From: Actinomycetota bacterium
GTDB taxonomy: Bacteria; Actinomycetota; Geothermincolia; Geothermincolales; RBG-13-55-18
Assembly (NCBI GenBank): GCA_016931915.1
Contig: JAFGDU010000021.1
Span: forward strand, 1 to 45,471
DNA length: 45,471 bases
Direction of reading: 5' to 3'
Shown in pieces: positions 8,192 through 16,405 of this stretch. How positions within the stretch are numbered: position 1 is the stretch's first letter; each line of letters begins with the position of its first letter. Made by a program: the position numbers and the translations under genes. The notes below the pieces were generated by a model, which was given only the letters and a program-made list of their open reading frames with translations, made no database searches and was not told the origin of the DNA.

Positions 8192-8830
8192 TCAGAGGCC
8201 CATGAGGAAGGGGTTGGTCTTCTTCTCCCAGCCCACTACCGTGGCATCCATATGGCCGGGCAGGATGCGCGTATCGCTGGGCAGCGAGAACACCTTCTCC
8301 TTTACCGACTGCACCAGCGTTTCCATGGATCCGCCGGGAAAATCCGTGCGCCCGATAGAACCGCGGAAGATCAGGTCCCCGGCGAACAGGACGCCGCCTA
8401 CGAGGAAGCACACGCTGCCTTCGGAATGGCCGGGCGTGTAGAGGACCTTGAAATCCATCCCCGCCAGCTCCAACTCCTGCTCGTCCTCGAGGGGCAGGAA
8501 TTCCTCGGGCAGCTCCAGTTTGTCCAGGCCCATCATGTTGAGGAGCATGGGCGGGATGTATTCAAGCAGCTTCGCGTCCTCGGGGTGCATGTAAGAGGGG
8601 GCGCCGGTGGCATCGGCTATCTCCTTCAGGCTGAGGAGATGGTCGGGATGGCCGTGGGTGAGGAGGATGGCCACCAGCTCGACGCCATTCTTCTCCAGGT
8701 ATTCGAGGACCGCCTCCGCCTTGATGCCGGCGTCTATGAGCACCGCCTGCTTGGAGTCCTCGTTTATGGCCAGATAGGTATTTGCGCCGAATCCATAGTC
8801 CGTGAACGATACGATATCCAAATCCAACAC
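8192..8830 (-). CDS. MBL-fold metallo-hydrolase (glyoxalase II-like)
   Basis: A 212-aa single-domain metallo-beta-lactamase fold hydrolase. The metal-binding motif is THGHPDH (about residues 59-65), followed by TPGHSEGS, AGDLIFRGSIGRTDFPGG and a final LPGHMD, in the order found in hydroxyacylglutathione hydrolase-like and persulfide dioxygenase-like proteins. Members cleave thioesters or related substrates with a dinuclear metal site; the substrate here is unknown. The start is the GTG at 8830 behind a GGAGAGAGAG sequence, with a TTG at 8827 as an alternative. It lies downstream of no obvious partner and is divergent from the receiver gene at 8963. Confidence 0.88.
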   Translation of the reverse strand: MLDLDIVSFTDYGFGANTYLAINEDSKQAVLIDAGIKAEAVLEYLEKNGVELVAILLTHGHPDHLLSLKEIADATGAPSYMHPEDAKLLEYIPPMLLNMMGLDKLELPEEFLPLEDEQELELAGMDFKVLYTPGHSEGSVCFLVGGVLFAGDLIFRGSIGRTDFPGGSMETLVQSVKEKVFSLPSDTRILPGHMDATVVGWEKKTNPFLMGL

Positions 8831-8962
8831 CTCTCTCTCCAGACTGTATACGTTGTGAATTATAAAGCAAGGGGCCCCAAGGGCAAAATGAAGTATGTCA
8901 GCACTACTAATGGTCCGGAGACCGGATTCCGATTATAACTGCGATGGTAAGGGGGTCAAGAA

Positions 8963-9655
8963 ATGACGCAGAGCGGTGAAAAGATAACCGTACTCTATAT
9001 TGACGACAGTGCCGTGGAGCGCGAGATCGTCTGCCAGTTGCTCGAGGCTGAAGGCTGCCGGGTGATGGCCACCGGCGTTCCCGAGCAGGGGATTAAGCTG
9101 GCGTGCGAGACCGCGCCGGACCTCATCCTGCTGGATCTGCACATGCCGGGCATGGACGGTTGCGCGGTCGTCGACCGCCTGCGCGAGGTGCCCGAGTTGA
9201 AAGAAGTCCCCATCGTTGCCCTGAGCGCCTCCATCAGGGAGGAGGAGAGGGAAGAGGTGTATGCGAGGTTCGACGGCTTTCTGAAGAAGCCGGTCGACGT
9301 CGAGGCCTTCCCACGCGAGGTAAGGGGCTATATGAGCCGGGGGAGAGGCGGAGAGGTGCCATCCGGCAAGGAAGGGGAGAGCGGGAGCGGCGGCTCTGAC
9401 GATCTCCCCGGGGATGTGCGCGTCGCCCTCGAGACGCTGGAGAAGATACGCTCCGCCATGTCCCACGACCTGCGCTCGCCCCTTACGGTTATGATCTCCT
9501 ACGCCAGCACCGTCGGACGCGAGAAGGCGGGCAGCCTCAGCGAGCGCCAGAAAGAGATGCTGGAACTGGTGGTCGAGCAGGGCTTCAAGATGGATAAACT
9601 CATCGCCGAGCTGGTGAGCATAGCCCGCGAAACCCTGGACGAGTACGGCTACTGA
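8963..9655 (+). CDS. Response regulator receiver with C-terminal HisKA dimerisation domain, no ATPase domain
   Basis: A 230-aa protein in two parts. Residues 7-120 are a CheY-like receiver: acidic pair D14/D15, phospho-acceptor D58 in LLDLHMPGMDG, and the conserved Lys in FLKKPVD. A Gly/Ser/Glu-rich linker (about 125-150) follows. Residues 155-225 resemble a histidine kinase dimerisation domain, with the H-box SHDLRSPLTV (H168). The gene then stops, so the HATPase domain with its N, G1 and G2 boxes is absent. It could act as a phosphotransfer or dimerisation adaptor, or as a partner of a kinase encoded elsewhere. The ribosome site AAGGGGG precedes the ATG. No frameshifted ATPase remnant is visible downstream, where the convergent gene ends at 9665. 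Confidence 0.85.
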   Translation: MTQSGEKITVLYIDDSAVEREIVCQLLEAEGCRVMATGVPEQGIKLACETAPDLILLDLHMPGMDGCAVVDRLREVPELKEVPIVALSASIREEEREEVYARFDGFLKKPVDVEAFPREVRGYMSRGRGGEVPSGKEGESGSGGSDDLPGDVRVALETLEKIRSAMSHDLRSPLTVMISYASTVGREKAGSLSERQKEMLELVVEQGFKMDKLIAELVSIARETLDEYGY

Positions 9656-9664
9656 CGGCTAGAG

Positions 9665-11668
9665 CTATACCTTCAGCCCCGCCTCGTAGCCCTCCTGGAT
9701 GGCCTCGATGGCCTTGCGCGCTTCCCTGGCGTCTCCCACCAGGTAGACCTCCATACCCGCTTCCTTGAGCTCATCTGCGAGCGCGCTGTCCGGGCAGGAG
9801 CCGGCGGCGACGATCACCGTGTCCGCGGGGATCTCCTCCTCGGTGCCGTCCACTTCCACGATGACCCGGTCGGGCTCGATGCGCTTAGCTATGGCTTTTT
9901 TGCGCATCTCGATGCCCAGGTGGCGCATGTCCTGCAGGATGGTCCAGCGCGTGGATATGCCCACGTCGCGGCAGACCTTGTCCAGCATCTCCACCACGGT
10001 GACCTTCTTGATGCCCTGGCTGCATAGCTCTTTCAGGGTACCGATGTCCTCGGCGTCGTTCATAAAGAGGTAGAAGAGGGTGTCCGCGGAGATGGTGCCG
10101 ATGCTCGCCACGTACATGCCCGTCTCCGAGCCCACGGCGCCCCCGCCGATGATGACTATGTTCTCGCCTTCGGGATCCTCCCTGCCGTCCAGGATGTCCC
10201 AGGCCATGACCACGTTGGTCCCGTCGATGCCCGGGATGGGCGGGACGACCTGGCGCGCTCCCGTGGCCACGATGATGGCGTCGTAGCCCTCCTCCTTGAG
10301 CAGGCCCACGGTGGCCTCGGTCTCCAGGCGGAACTCCACCCCCGCGTCGTCGAGCTGGACATCCAGGTCCTCCACGGCGGTCCAGAACTCCTCCCGTCCC
10401 GGGGGGATGGCGGCCAGGTTGAGCTGCCCCCCCAGGACGTCGCTGCGCTCGAAGAGGGTGACCTGGTGGCCGCGCTCCGCGGCGGTGAGGGCGGCCTTCA
10501 TGCCCGCGGGGCCTCCCCCGACCACCGCCACCCGCCGGGGCTTGCTCGCCGGCTCGAGCTCGTATTCCAGCTCCCTGCCGGCGCGGGGGTTCAGGGTGCA
10601 GGTGACCGGCTGCAGGTAGAAGACGTGGTCGAAGCAGCCCTGGTTGCACCCGATGCAGTGGGTGATGGCCTCGTACCTGCCCTCGTATGCCTTCTCAGCG
10701 AGGTAGGGGTCGGCGATGAGGGCCCTGGCCATGGCCACCAGGTCGGCCATGCCCATGCGCAGGATCTCATCGGCGACGAAGACGTCGTTGACGCGGTTGG
10801 AGGCGATGACCGGGATACCCACCTTGCTCTTCACGCCCGCCGCCAGGTAGGCCAGGCCGGCGCGGGGCACCGACATGGGGAGCTGGGGTACCCTGGTCTC
10901 GTGCCAGCCGCCGGTGACGTTGATCACGCTCACGCTGTGCCTCTCCAGCTCGGCCGCGAAGTCGGACCATTCCTTGTTGGTGTTGCCGCCCTCCATGTAG
11001 TCGTGGCCGTCGATGCGGAAGCTGATGGGATAATCCGGGCCCACGGCCGCCCGTACCGCGTCGGCCACCTCCAGCCCGAAACGCATGCGGTTCTCCAGCG
11101 GTCCCCCGTACTCGTCGCTGCGCACGTTGACGGTGGGGGAGAGGAACTGGGGGATGAGGTAGCCGGTGCAGGCCAGCACCTCCACCATGTCGTACCCCGC
11201 CTCCTTCACCCGCCGCGCGGCCTCGGCATAGTCATACTTGGTCTGCTCGATGTCCTCCCGGGTCATCTCCCGCGGTTCCTCGCGCGTGAAGCGGGAGGCG
11301 ATGGGGGATGGAGCGATGGCCTGCCTGCCCTCCATGGAGATGGAGTGGGAGTAACGCCCGGCATGGTAGAGCTGGCACGCCGCGGCGGCGCCGTGCTTCC
11401 TGATGGCCTCCGCCAGGATGGCGTGGCCCTCGATGCCCGTATCGTCGCCCATTTTCAGCATCCATATGGGACCGGACAGGTCGTTGATAGTGCATCCCCC
11501 CACGATGATCAGGCCGGTGCCGCCGCGCGCCCTCTCCTCGTAGAAGGCGCAGATGCGGTCGTTCACGCGGCCGTCCGGGGTGTAGTTGAGGTGCATGGCC
11601 GTCATCACGATGCGGTTGCGCAGTTCCATGTCTCCGATGCTGATGGGGGTGAGCAGTCTCTTCAACAA
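9665..11668 (-). CDS. NADH:flavin oxidoreductase / 2,4-dienoyl-CoA reductase-like enoate reductase
   Basis: A 667-aa Old Yellow Enzyme family protein with a C-terminal FAD/NAD domain. Residues 1-370 form the FMN-binding TIM barrel (PISIGDMELRNRIVMTAM at the N-terminus and SFRIDGHDYMEGG inside). The cysteine motif CIGCNQGCFDHVF, with a further Cys in VTCTLNPRAG, binds a [4Fe-4S] cluster. GGGPAGMKAALTAAERG begins the FAD domain and GGGAVGSETG the NAD(P) domain. Enzymes of this type reduce activated C=C bonds such as dienoyl-CoA or enoates in anaerobes. The frame is open to a TTG at 11677, but the AGGAG site fits the TTG at 11668 better. It is divergent from a CoA-transferase gene, suggesting a shared pathway for an acyl-CoA substrate. 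Confidence 0.9.
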   Translation of the reverse strand: MLKRLLTPISIGDMELRNRIVMTAMHLNYTPDGRVNDRICAFYEERARGGTGLIIVGGCTINDLSGPIWMLKMGDDTGIEGHAILAEAIRKHGAAAACQLYHAGRYSHSISMEGRQAIAPSPIASRFTREEPREMTREDIEQTKYDYAEAARRVKEAGYDMVEVLACTGYLIPQFLSPTVNVRSDEYGGPLENRMRFGLEVADAVRAAVGPDYPISFRIDGHDYMEGGNTNKEWSDFAAELERHSVSVINVTGGWHETRVPQLPMSVPRAGLAYLAAGVKSKVGIPVIASNRVNDVFVADEILRMGMADLVAMARALIADPYLAEKAYEGRYEAITHCIGCNQGCFDHVFYLQPVTCTLNPRAGRELEYELEPASKPRRVAVVGGGPAGMKAALTAAERGHQVTLFERSDVLGGQLNLAAIPPGREEFWTAVEDLDVQLDDAGVEFRLETEATVGLLKEEGYDAIIVATGARQVVPPIPGIDGTNVVMAWDILDGREDPEGENIVIIGGGAVGSETGMYVASIGTISADTLFYLFMNDAEDIGTLKELCSQGIKKVTVVEMLDKVCRDVGISTRWTILQDMRHLGIEMRKKAIAKRIEPDRVIVEVDGTEEEIPADTVIVAAGSCPDSALADELKEAGMEVYLVGDAREARKAIEAIQEGYEAGLKV

Positions 11669-11734
11669 CGCGATCAACTCCTAATCTACATACTTGTTAT
11701 CTGTTTCCTTCAGGGCAATGCCGGAAAAAGTTTA

Positions 11735-11743
11735 TGGTATAGT
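11735..11743 (+). promoter_or_regulatory. Candidate extended -10 promoter for the CoA-transferase
   Basis: The sequence TGGTATAGT combines an extended TG motif with a TATAGT hexamer, about 52 bp before the CoA-transferase start. The stretch between the two divergent genes is AT-rich. No good -35 box is present, which is usual for extended -10 promoters. Confidence 0.45.
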
Positions 11744-11794
11744 ATAGCAGAAAACCAGCTCCCGCCTGATGTGTAAAAACCGAGGTGATGAACG

Positions 11795-13570
11795 GTGTTT
11801 GGTGTGTTTGAGGACAGGGTATGGGACAAGATCGAGCTGGCGGAGACGGAATGCTCGCAGAGCAAGATCATGGGCCTGCGCGAAGCCATAACCTCACATA
11901 TCAGGCCGGGCATGCACCTCCATATCGGCCACGCCTACATGCGCCCCAACGCCGCCGTGTACGAGATCTGCCGCCAGTGGTGGGGAAAAGACCCCGCCTT
12001 CACCATCTCCTCGCTGGGATTCATCGCCAACATGGTGCTCTTCGTCCATGGGGGGCTGGCCCGCAAGCTCATCACCACCTTCTGCGGCGATTCCTACCCC
12101 TTCCCGGGCCCCAACCGCATCTACCAGGAAGCCTTTCGGGAGGGGCGCCTCCAGATCGAGAACTGGACCGTGCTCACGCTGCCGCAGCGGCTGCTGGCGG
12201 GGGCGCTGGGGGTGGAGTGGATGCCCACCCATTCCATCGTGGGAAGCTCCATGCAGGAGGAGAACTCCCATGCATTCTGCGTAGTGGATACACCGGATGG
12301 GGGCAGGGTGGGCATGGTGCGCGCCCTGCGCCCGGACCTCACCCTCATCCACGCCTGGGCCGCCGACAGGGCCGGCAACGTCCTGCTCGCTCCCCCCTAT
12401 GCAGAGAACGCCTACGCCGTATTCGCAGCCAGGGAGGGAGCGATAGTGACGGTGGAGAAGGTGGTGGAGACGGCCGAGCTCCGCCGCTACTCGCATTTCG
12501 TGAAGGTCCCCGGATACCTGGTGCGGGCCGTATGCCCGGCACCCATGGGCGTGCACCCATCGGGGGCCTCCAACCAGGGCATCAAGGAGCTGGATGCCTA
12601 CGCGGAGGACGAGGAGTTCATGCTCGAGCTGCGCGAGGCCTGCAAAAACCCGGAAACCATGGATGCATGGGTGCGGGAATGGCTCCTCGACGTCGCCGAT
12701 CACGACCAGTACATAGAGAAGATCGGATTCGAGAAGATATGGTTCCTAAAGGGCCGCGCCGCGACGGATTCGTGGCGGTCGGAGCTGGCCACGCGTGCGG
12801 CAGGCATCAGGCAGGATCTGGAATACAACCCCGTGGAGATGATGATCGTGGAGGCCGCGCGCATGATCAAGCAGAGCGTGCTCGCCAACGGTTACCGCAC
12901 CATCCTGGCGGGTATCGGCGCCTCCAACCTGGCGGCCTGGATGGCATGGTACGACCTGCGTCGGGATGATTACCAGGCGGACCTCATGGCGGAGGTTGGT
13001 TTCTTCGGCTACACGCCCATGCCGTCCGATCCCTTCATCTTCAACTTCCGCAACTTCCCCACCTGCACCATGCTCACGGACGTCTTCACGGTGCTGGGTT
13101 CCATGGTGGGAGCGGAGAGCAACCGTGCCATCGGCGTCCTGGGCGCCGGGCAGGTGGACCGCTATGGCAATATAAACTCGACCAAGGTGCCCGAGTTCGA
13201 CCTCTTCCTGGTTGGCTCAGGGGGAGCATGCGACGTAGCGCTGGGGGCGAGGGAGATGCTGGTCACCGTGGCCCAGGACAAGCTGCGCACGCCGGAGGCA
13301 GTGTCATACGTCACCGCCCCGGGGCACAGGGTACGCACCCTGGTGACGACCATGGGGGTTTTCGAGAAGCCCCCCGGCGAGGACGAGTTCGTGCTGGAGG
13401 CCTATTTCCCGCTTGCGGGCGGCAGCGAAGGAGAGGCGGTTCAGGAGATAAGCGCGCGTTGCGGCTGGGAGCTGCGGGTGGCCCGCGATCTCCGTCGGGT
13501 TGAGCCGCCGGGGCGGGACGAGCTCTACGACGTGAGGATCTTCGATCCACGGGGTTATTTTCTGGGATAG
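11795..13570 (+). CDS. Fused two-domain CoA-transferase (family I, GctAB/IpdAB-like)
   Basis: A 591-aa protein in which both halves of a family I CoA-transferase are joined. Residues 30-270 resemble the alpha subunit (LREAITSHIRPGMHLHIGH, and DLTLIHAWAADRAGN). Residues 345-575 resemble the beta subunit (IVEAARMIKQSVLANGYRTILAGIG, and GAGQVDRYGNINST). The beta-like part matches glutaconate CoA-transferase B and the IpdB ring hydrolases of steroid degradation; from sequence alone I cannot say whether it transfers CoA or opens a ring. The start is the GTG at 11795 with a GAGGTGAT ribosome site. It is divergent from the enoate reductase, which supports a joint role with CoA-thioesters. Confidence 0.82.
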   Translation: MFGVFEDRVWDKIELAETECSQSKIMGLREAITSHIRPGMHLHIGHAYMRPNAAVYEICRQWWGKDPAFTISSLGFIANMVLFVHGGLARKLITTFCGDSYPFPGPNRIYQEAFREGRLQIENWTVLTLPQRLLAGALGVEWMPTHSIVGSSMQEENSHAFCVVDTPDGGRVGMVRALRPDLTLIHAWAADRAGNVLLAPPYAENAYAVFAAREGAIVTVEKVVETAELRRYSHFVKVPGYLVRAVCPAPMGVHPSGASNQGIKELDAYAEDEEFMLELREACKNPETMDAWVREWLLDVADHDQYIEKIGFEKIWFLKGRAATDSWRSELATRAAGIRQDLEYNPVEMMIVEAARMIKQSVLANGYRTILAGIGASNLAAWMAWYDLRRDDYQADLMAEVGFFGYTPMPSDPFIFNFRNFPTCTMLTDVFTVLGSMVGAESNRAIGVLGAGQVDRYGNINSTKVPEFDLFLVGSGGACDVALGAREMLVTVAQDKLRTPEAVSYVTAPGHRVRTLVTTMGVFEKPPGEDEFVLEAYFPLAGGSEGEAVQEISARCGWELRVARDLRRVEPPGRDELYDVRIFDPRGYFLG

Positions 13571-13632
13571 GCCAGGGGTTCTATGCTCGCTCTTTGCTCC
13601 GTTCAGAGGCCATGCTTCGTGCGGACTGCCAC

Positions 13633-13726
13633 TGTCATCGCGAGCGCAAGCGAAGCGATCCCTTTACGAGGAAACCAGGTACGATCCAGAGGGGATTGCT
13701 CCGTCGCTTTGCTTCTCGCAATGACA
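13633..13726. repeat. Imperfect inverted repeat of the TGTCAT(T/C)GCGAG type
   Basis: The left arm begins TGTCATCGCGAG and continues through AAGCGAAGCGATCCC. The right arm, read on the other strand, begins TGTCATTGCGAG and continues AAGCAAAGCGACGGAGCAATCCC. The arms are separated by about 25 nt and lie between a CoA-transferase and a minus-strand small ORF. Elements with this ending occur as dispersed non-coding repeats in many environmental genomes; their mobility and role are unclear. It would fold into a long imperfect hairpin. Confidence 0.65.
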
Positions 13727-13755
13727 CCAAGTGAGAACGGATCCCGTGCCTGAGC

Positions 13756-13896
13756 CTATCCTCCGCCGATGGGAGTCAGGTTCATATTGATGTTATCGAT
13801 GAGATCCGAGATGCTGGACTTCTTCGGATCCAGGGAATTGTTCTTCACATAGCGCGTCAAAAGGTATAGAAGAAACTCGATCTCCGGTGTCTCCAT
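13756..13896 (-). CDS. Small protein of 46 aa, unknown function
   Basis: The open frame reaches 13986, but the ATG at 13896 has a near-perfect ribosome site (AAGGAGG, about 8 nt upstream). It yields a 46-residue protein starting METPEIEFLLYLL and ending NLTPIGGG. The N-terminal half could form an amphipathic helix; the C-terminus is a three-glycine tail. I do not recognise a family. It lies downstream of the ADP-ribosylglycohydrolase gene on the same strand, 142 bp away, and may be transcribed with it. The strong ribosome site is the main evidence that it is real. Conservation is unknown. Confidence 0.55.
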   Translation of the reverse strand: METPEIEFLLYLLTRYVKNNSLDPKKSSISDLIDNINMNLTPIGGG

Positions 13897-14038
13897 GCTT
13901 GTCCCTCCTTCCCAGATTTCACCTCTACCTTTAATTCTCTCCCTCTGCCGACGCCTTAAACAGGCCCGTACCATGCTCTGAAGCAAAGCCGGCGTCGCGA
14001 CGAGATACTCTATGCATCGAATACAGGAAAGTCATCCT

Positions 14039-14992
14039 TTAACCGGACCCGTCAGCGGCAAGCGTAAAGATGCGGCCCGCCAGATCCAGTATCTCGTCCG
14101 CCGCCTCCACGTTTTCGCGCCACCTCTCGGGTATCGAGTCGAGGCCGTTGTATGCACCGCTTATGGCGCCGGCAACCGCACCGGTTGTATCCGCGTCCAA
14201 TCCGCCTTCCACCGCGTGCGATACCGTCTGCTCGAAATCGTGTGGAGAATACAGGAAGCAGAACATGGCGCTGGCCACCGTCTCCACGACGTAACCGCTC
14301 GTGCCCAGCCTCGCCAGGGCTTCTTCTAGCGCCATTTCCTTTGCCAGAAAGCGAGAGGCCAACTGCAGGCGCTCCGCCGTTTTGCAGGGCCCGATATACG
14401 TGACGGTATCGGAGACGATAAGGTCGAGATCGAGGTCCCCACGCACAGCCCTGGCCACCATGTAGGCCACGGCCTGGCTGCCCGCGATGGCCTCTTGGTT
14501 GTCGTGGGTGATGGCGACGGCAGCCCGCGTGTCCTCCCTCAGCCTATCCAGGTCGCGGCAGTCGATGAGCCCGACGGGCGCGATGCGCATGGCGCCGCCG
14601 TTGCCGGCAGCCAACTCCCCCTGCATACCGCTCTGCGCCGGCGAGCACCCAGCCTGCAGGCGCCTGAGCGCATCATAGGTGGCCCTGCCCAGCCCCCTCC
14701 AATCGTTGGACTCGTACCATGCCACGAACTCTGCGGCGGTGTCCATGAGGTCGAAACCACCCATCCTGGCGATGCTGCGGGCATGGCAGAGCATCATCTT
14801 GGTGTCATCGGTCCACTGGCCCGCTTTGAGCAGCCGCCAGGGAGCGTCCATGAACTCGTGCACCCCGCCGAACCTGTCACGTATTGCCGACGCGCGCATC
14901 CCCTCCAACGGCATTCCCAGGGCGTCACCGATGGCCAGCCCCAGCAGCGAACCCTGAAAACGTGCCAGCCCCGAACTTTTACCATCGCCCAC
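14039..14992 (-). CDS. ADP-ribosylglycohydrolase family protein
   Basis: A protein of 317 aa when started at the GTG at 14992, which sits behind GAAGAGGTGA. Longer versions reach to 15142 but would overlap the promoter and lack the family N-terminus. The family signature is complete: FQGSLLGLAIGDALGMPLEGM at the N-terminus, WTDDTKMML (metal-binding Thr-Asp-Asp), and the C-terminal DADTTGAVAGAISGAYNG. These enzymes remove ADP-ribose from proteins or from small molecules (DraG, ARH, crystallin-J1-like) using two Mg2+ ions. No ADP-ribosyltransferase is seen nearby, so the target is unknown. A consensus promoter lies directly upstream at 15059-15087. Confidence 0.9.
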   Translation of the reverse strand: MGDGKSSGLARFQGSLLGLAIGDALGMPLEGMRASAIRDRFGGVHEFMDAPWRLLKAGQWTDDTKMMLCHARSIARMGGFDLMDTAAEFVAWYESNDWRGLGRATYDALRRLQAGCSPAQSGMQGELAAGNGGAMRIAPVGLIDCRDLDRLREDTRAAVAITHDNQEAIAGSQAVAYMVARAVRGDLDLDLIVSDTVTYIGPCKTAERLQLASRFLAKEMALEEALARLGTSGYVVETVASAMFCFLYSPHDFEQTVSHAVEGGLDADTTGAVAGAISGAYNGLDSIPERWRENVEAADEILDLAGRIFTLAADGSG

Positions 14993-15058
14993 ATTGCTCA
15001 CCTCTTCGCAGGGGCTGAGCCCCCGGCAGGAGTCCGCCTCCGGTAGAAGAACGCAACG

Positions 15059-15087
15059 ATTATAGGTTAAACTATTCAGGGGCTCAA
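15059..15087 (-). promoter_or_regulatory. Sigma70-type promoter for the ADP-ribosylglycohydrolase gene
   Basis: On the minus strand the -35 box is TTGAGC (15087-15082), the spacer is exactly 17 bp and the -10 box is a perfect TATAAT (15064-15059). Transcription would start near 15052, leaving a leader of about 60 nt. The leader includes a small GC-rich hairpin (GGGGC-TGA-GCCCC at 15011-15023) just before the ribosome site. Confidence 0.7.
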
Positions 15088-15114
15088 CAACATACCAGCT
15101 AGTGATGAGGGAAT

Positions 15115-16389
15115 ATGCTAGATGGATTAAATCTTGGAACAACCTTGGGAGAAGGTGCTTCGCTGGGAAGACAGCAAGTACGCCTCTTCGACCTGCGCGG
15201 AGATCATTACGAGATGGGTTACCAGCAGGGCCTTCATCTGGCGGAGGCCATACATCACTTCCAGGCCAGTTTCCACCGCGTTGAGGCCTTCCAGGTGGAG
15301 AAGCCGGCCGTGTTGCCCACGAGGGTTTTCATGGCCGCGACGATGCGCCGTGCTGTGAAGGAGATGTGGAGCGATGTCTCCGAATACTGCCCCCGTCAGA
15401 AGGCACGCATGGAGGGTATGGCCAAGGGAGCGGATATCGATGAGGCGGTGCTGTTCGTGGCCCTGGCCAGCGAGATGGCTCTCGCTCAATCCAACTATCG
15501 CCTCGGTGCATGTACTGCCGCGGCGGTGGGTGTCGAGAGAAGCGCCCTGGGGGAACCCATCATCATAAAGAACTTCGATCATCCCGAGTTCTTTCAGCCG
15601 TACTGCGCGACCAGGCTCTGCCGGCCGGCCGAGGCGGCCGCCACCCTTGACGTGACGTTGGCTCCCATGGCCGGGTCACACGACGGTATGAACGAGCACG
15701 GACTCTGCATAAGCTACAACTACGGTTACGGTACGGATATGCCCAACGTCAATGTACCCATTACCCTGCTGGTACAGGAAGCGCTGGAGAACTGCACCGA
15801 TACCGGGGAAGCGGTTGAATTGCTGAGAAAAGGGAGGAGAGCGGGGGGAGCGATACTCCTGGTCGCGGACGCGTCAGGAGAAATGGTGACGGTGGAGCTT
15901 TCCTCGAACTTCAGTGGCGTCAGGGACCCCGGGGACGATATCCTCATCAACACCAATCATTATAAGTGTCGCGAGATGGTATCCTACGATATTCCCCGCA
16001 ATGCGTACTACACGAGTAGGAACGTAAAGGCGCTGCGGGGAATACGCGTGCACGAATCCAGTGAGCTTCGCTATGCCAGGGCCGAGCAGATGCTCCAGGC
16101 TATGGAGATGGTGACCACGAAGGACCTCCTGGGCGTGTTCAGCGATCATGGGGAGAGCGGACGCGGAGACGACAATACCATCTGCCGCCACGGCCCATAT
16201 TACACCACCATCTCATCGCTTATCATGCTGCCGCGCAGCAGGCGTATGCTGGTCACCTACGGCCGCCCCTGCGACTCGGTCTTCACCGATTTTCGCGACC
16301 CCTTCGTGCTGGAAGAAGCCGAGACGCCGCAGGAGGATGAACCCGGGGAGGATACGGATTCGGGAGCGCAGCAGCTTCCCGGGGCTTAG
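15115..16389 (+). CDS. C45-family autoproteolytic acyltransferase/hydrolase (Ntn-hydrolase)
   Basis: A 424-aa protein related to acyl-CoA:6-aminopenicillanate acyltransferase. The N-terminal part has the family start RGDHYEMGYQQG (about residues 28-39). The likely autocleavage point and nucleophile is C133 in LGACTAAAVG. Further family signatures follow: PIIIKNFDHPEFF, GMNEHGLCISYN, and near the C-terminus SDHGESGRGDDNTICRHG. Members mature by self-cleavage before the Cys and act on amide bonds of acylated amino acids or peptides; the substrate here is unknown. No signal peptide is evident. It is divergent from the ADP-ribosylglycohydrolase, with the ribosome site GAGGG in front of the ATG. 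Confidence 0.85.
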   Translation: MLDGLNLGTTLGEGASLGRQQVRLFDLRGDHYEMGYQQGLHLAEAIHHFQASFHRVEAFQVEKPAVLPTRVFMAATMRRAVKEMWSDVSEYCPRQKARMEGMAKGADIDEAVLFVALASEMALAQSNYRLGACTAAAVGVERSALGEPIIIKNFDHPEFFQPYCATRLCRPAEAAATLDVTLAPMAGSHDGMNEHGLCISYNYGYGTDMPNVNVPITLLVQEALENCTDTGEAVELLRKGRRAGGAILLVADASGEMVTVELSSNFSGVRDPGDDILINTNHYKCREMVSYDIPRNAYYTSRNVKALRGIRVHESSELRYARAEQMLQAMEMVTTKDLLGVFSDHGESGRGDDNTICRHGPYYTTISSLIMLPRSRRMLVTYGRPCDSVFTDFRDPFVLEEAETPQEDEPGEDTDSGAQQLPGA

Positions 16390-16405
16390 TGTCTAATCGC
16401 CCCGA

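Noticed and set aside
10466..11776. Plus-strand frame of 436 codons opposite the enoate reductase
   Set aside because: Antisense of a gene with clear motifs; rich in Gly, His, Val and Ala without a recognisable fold.
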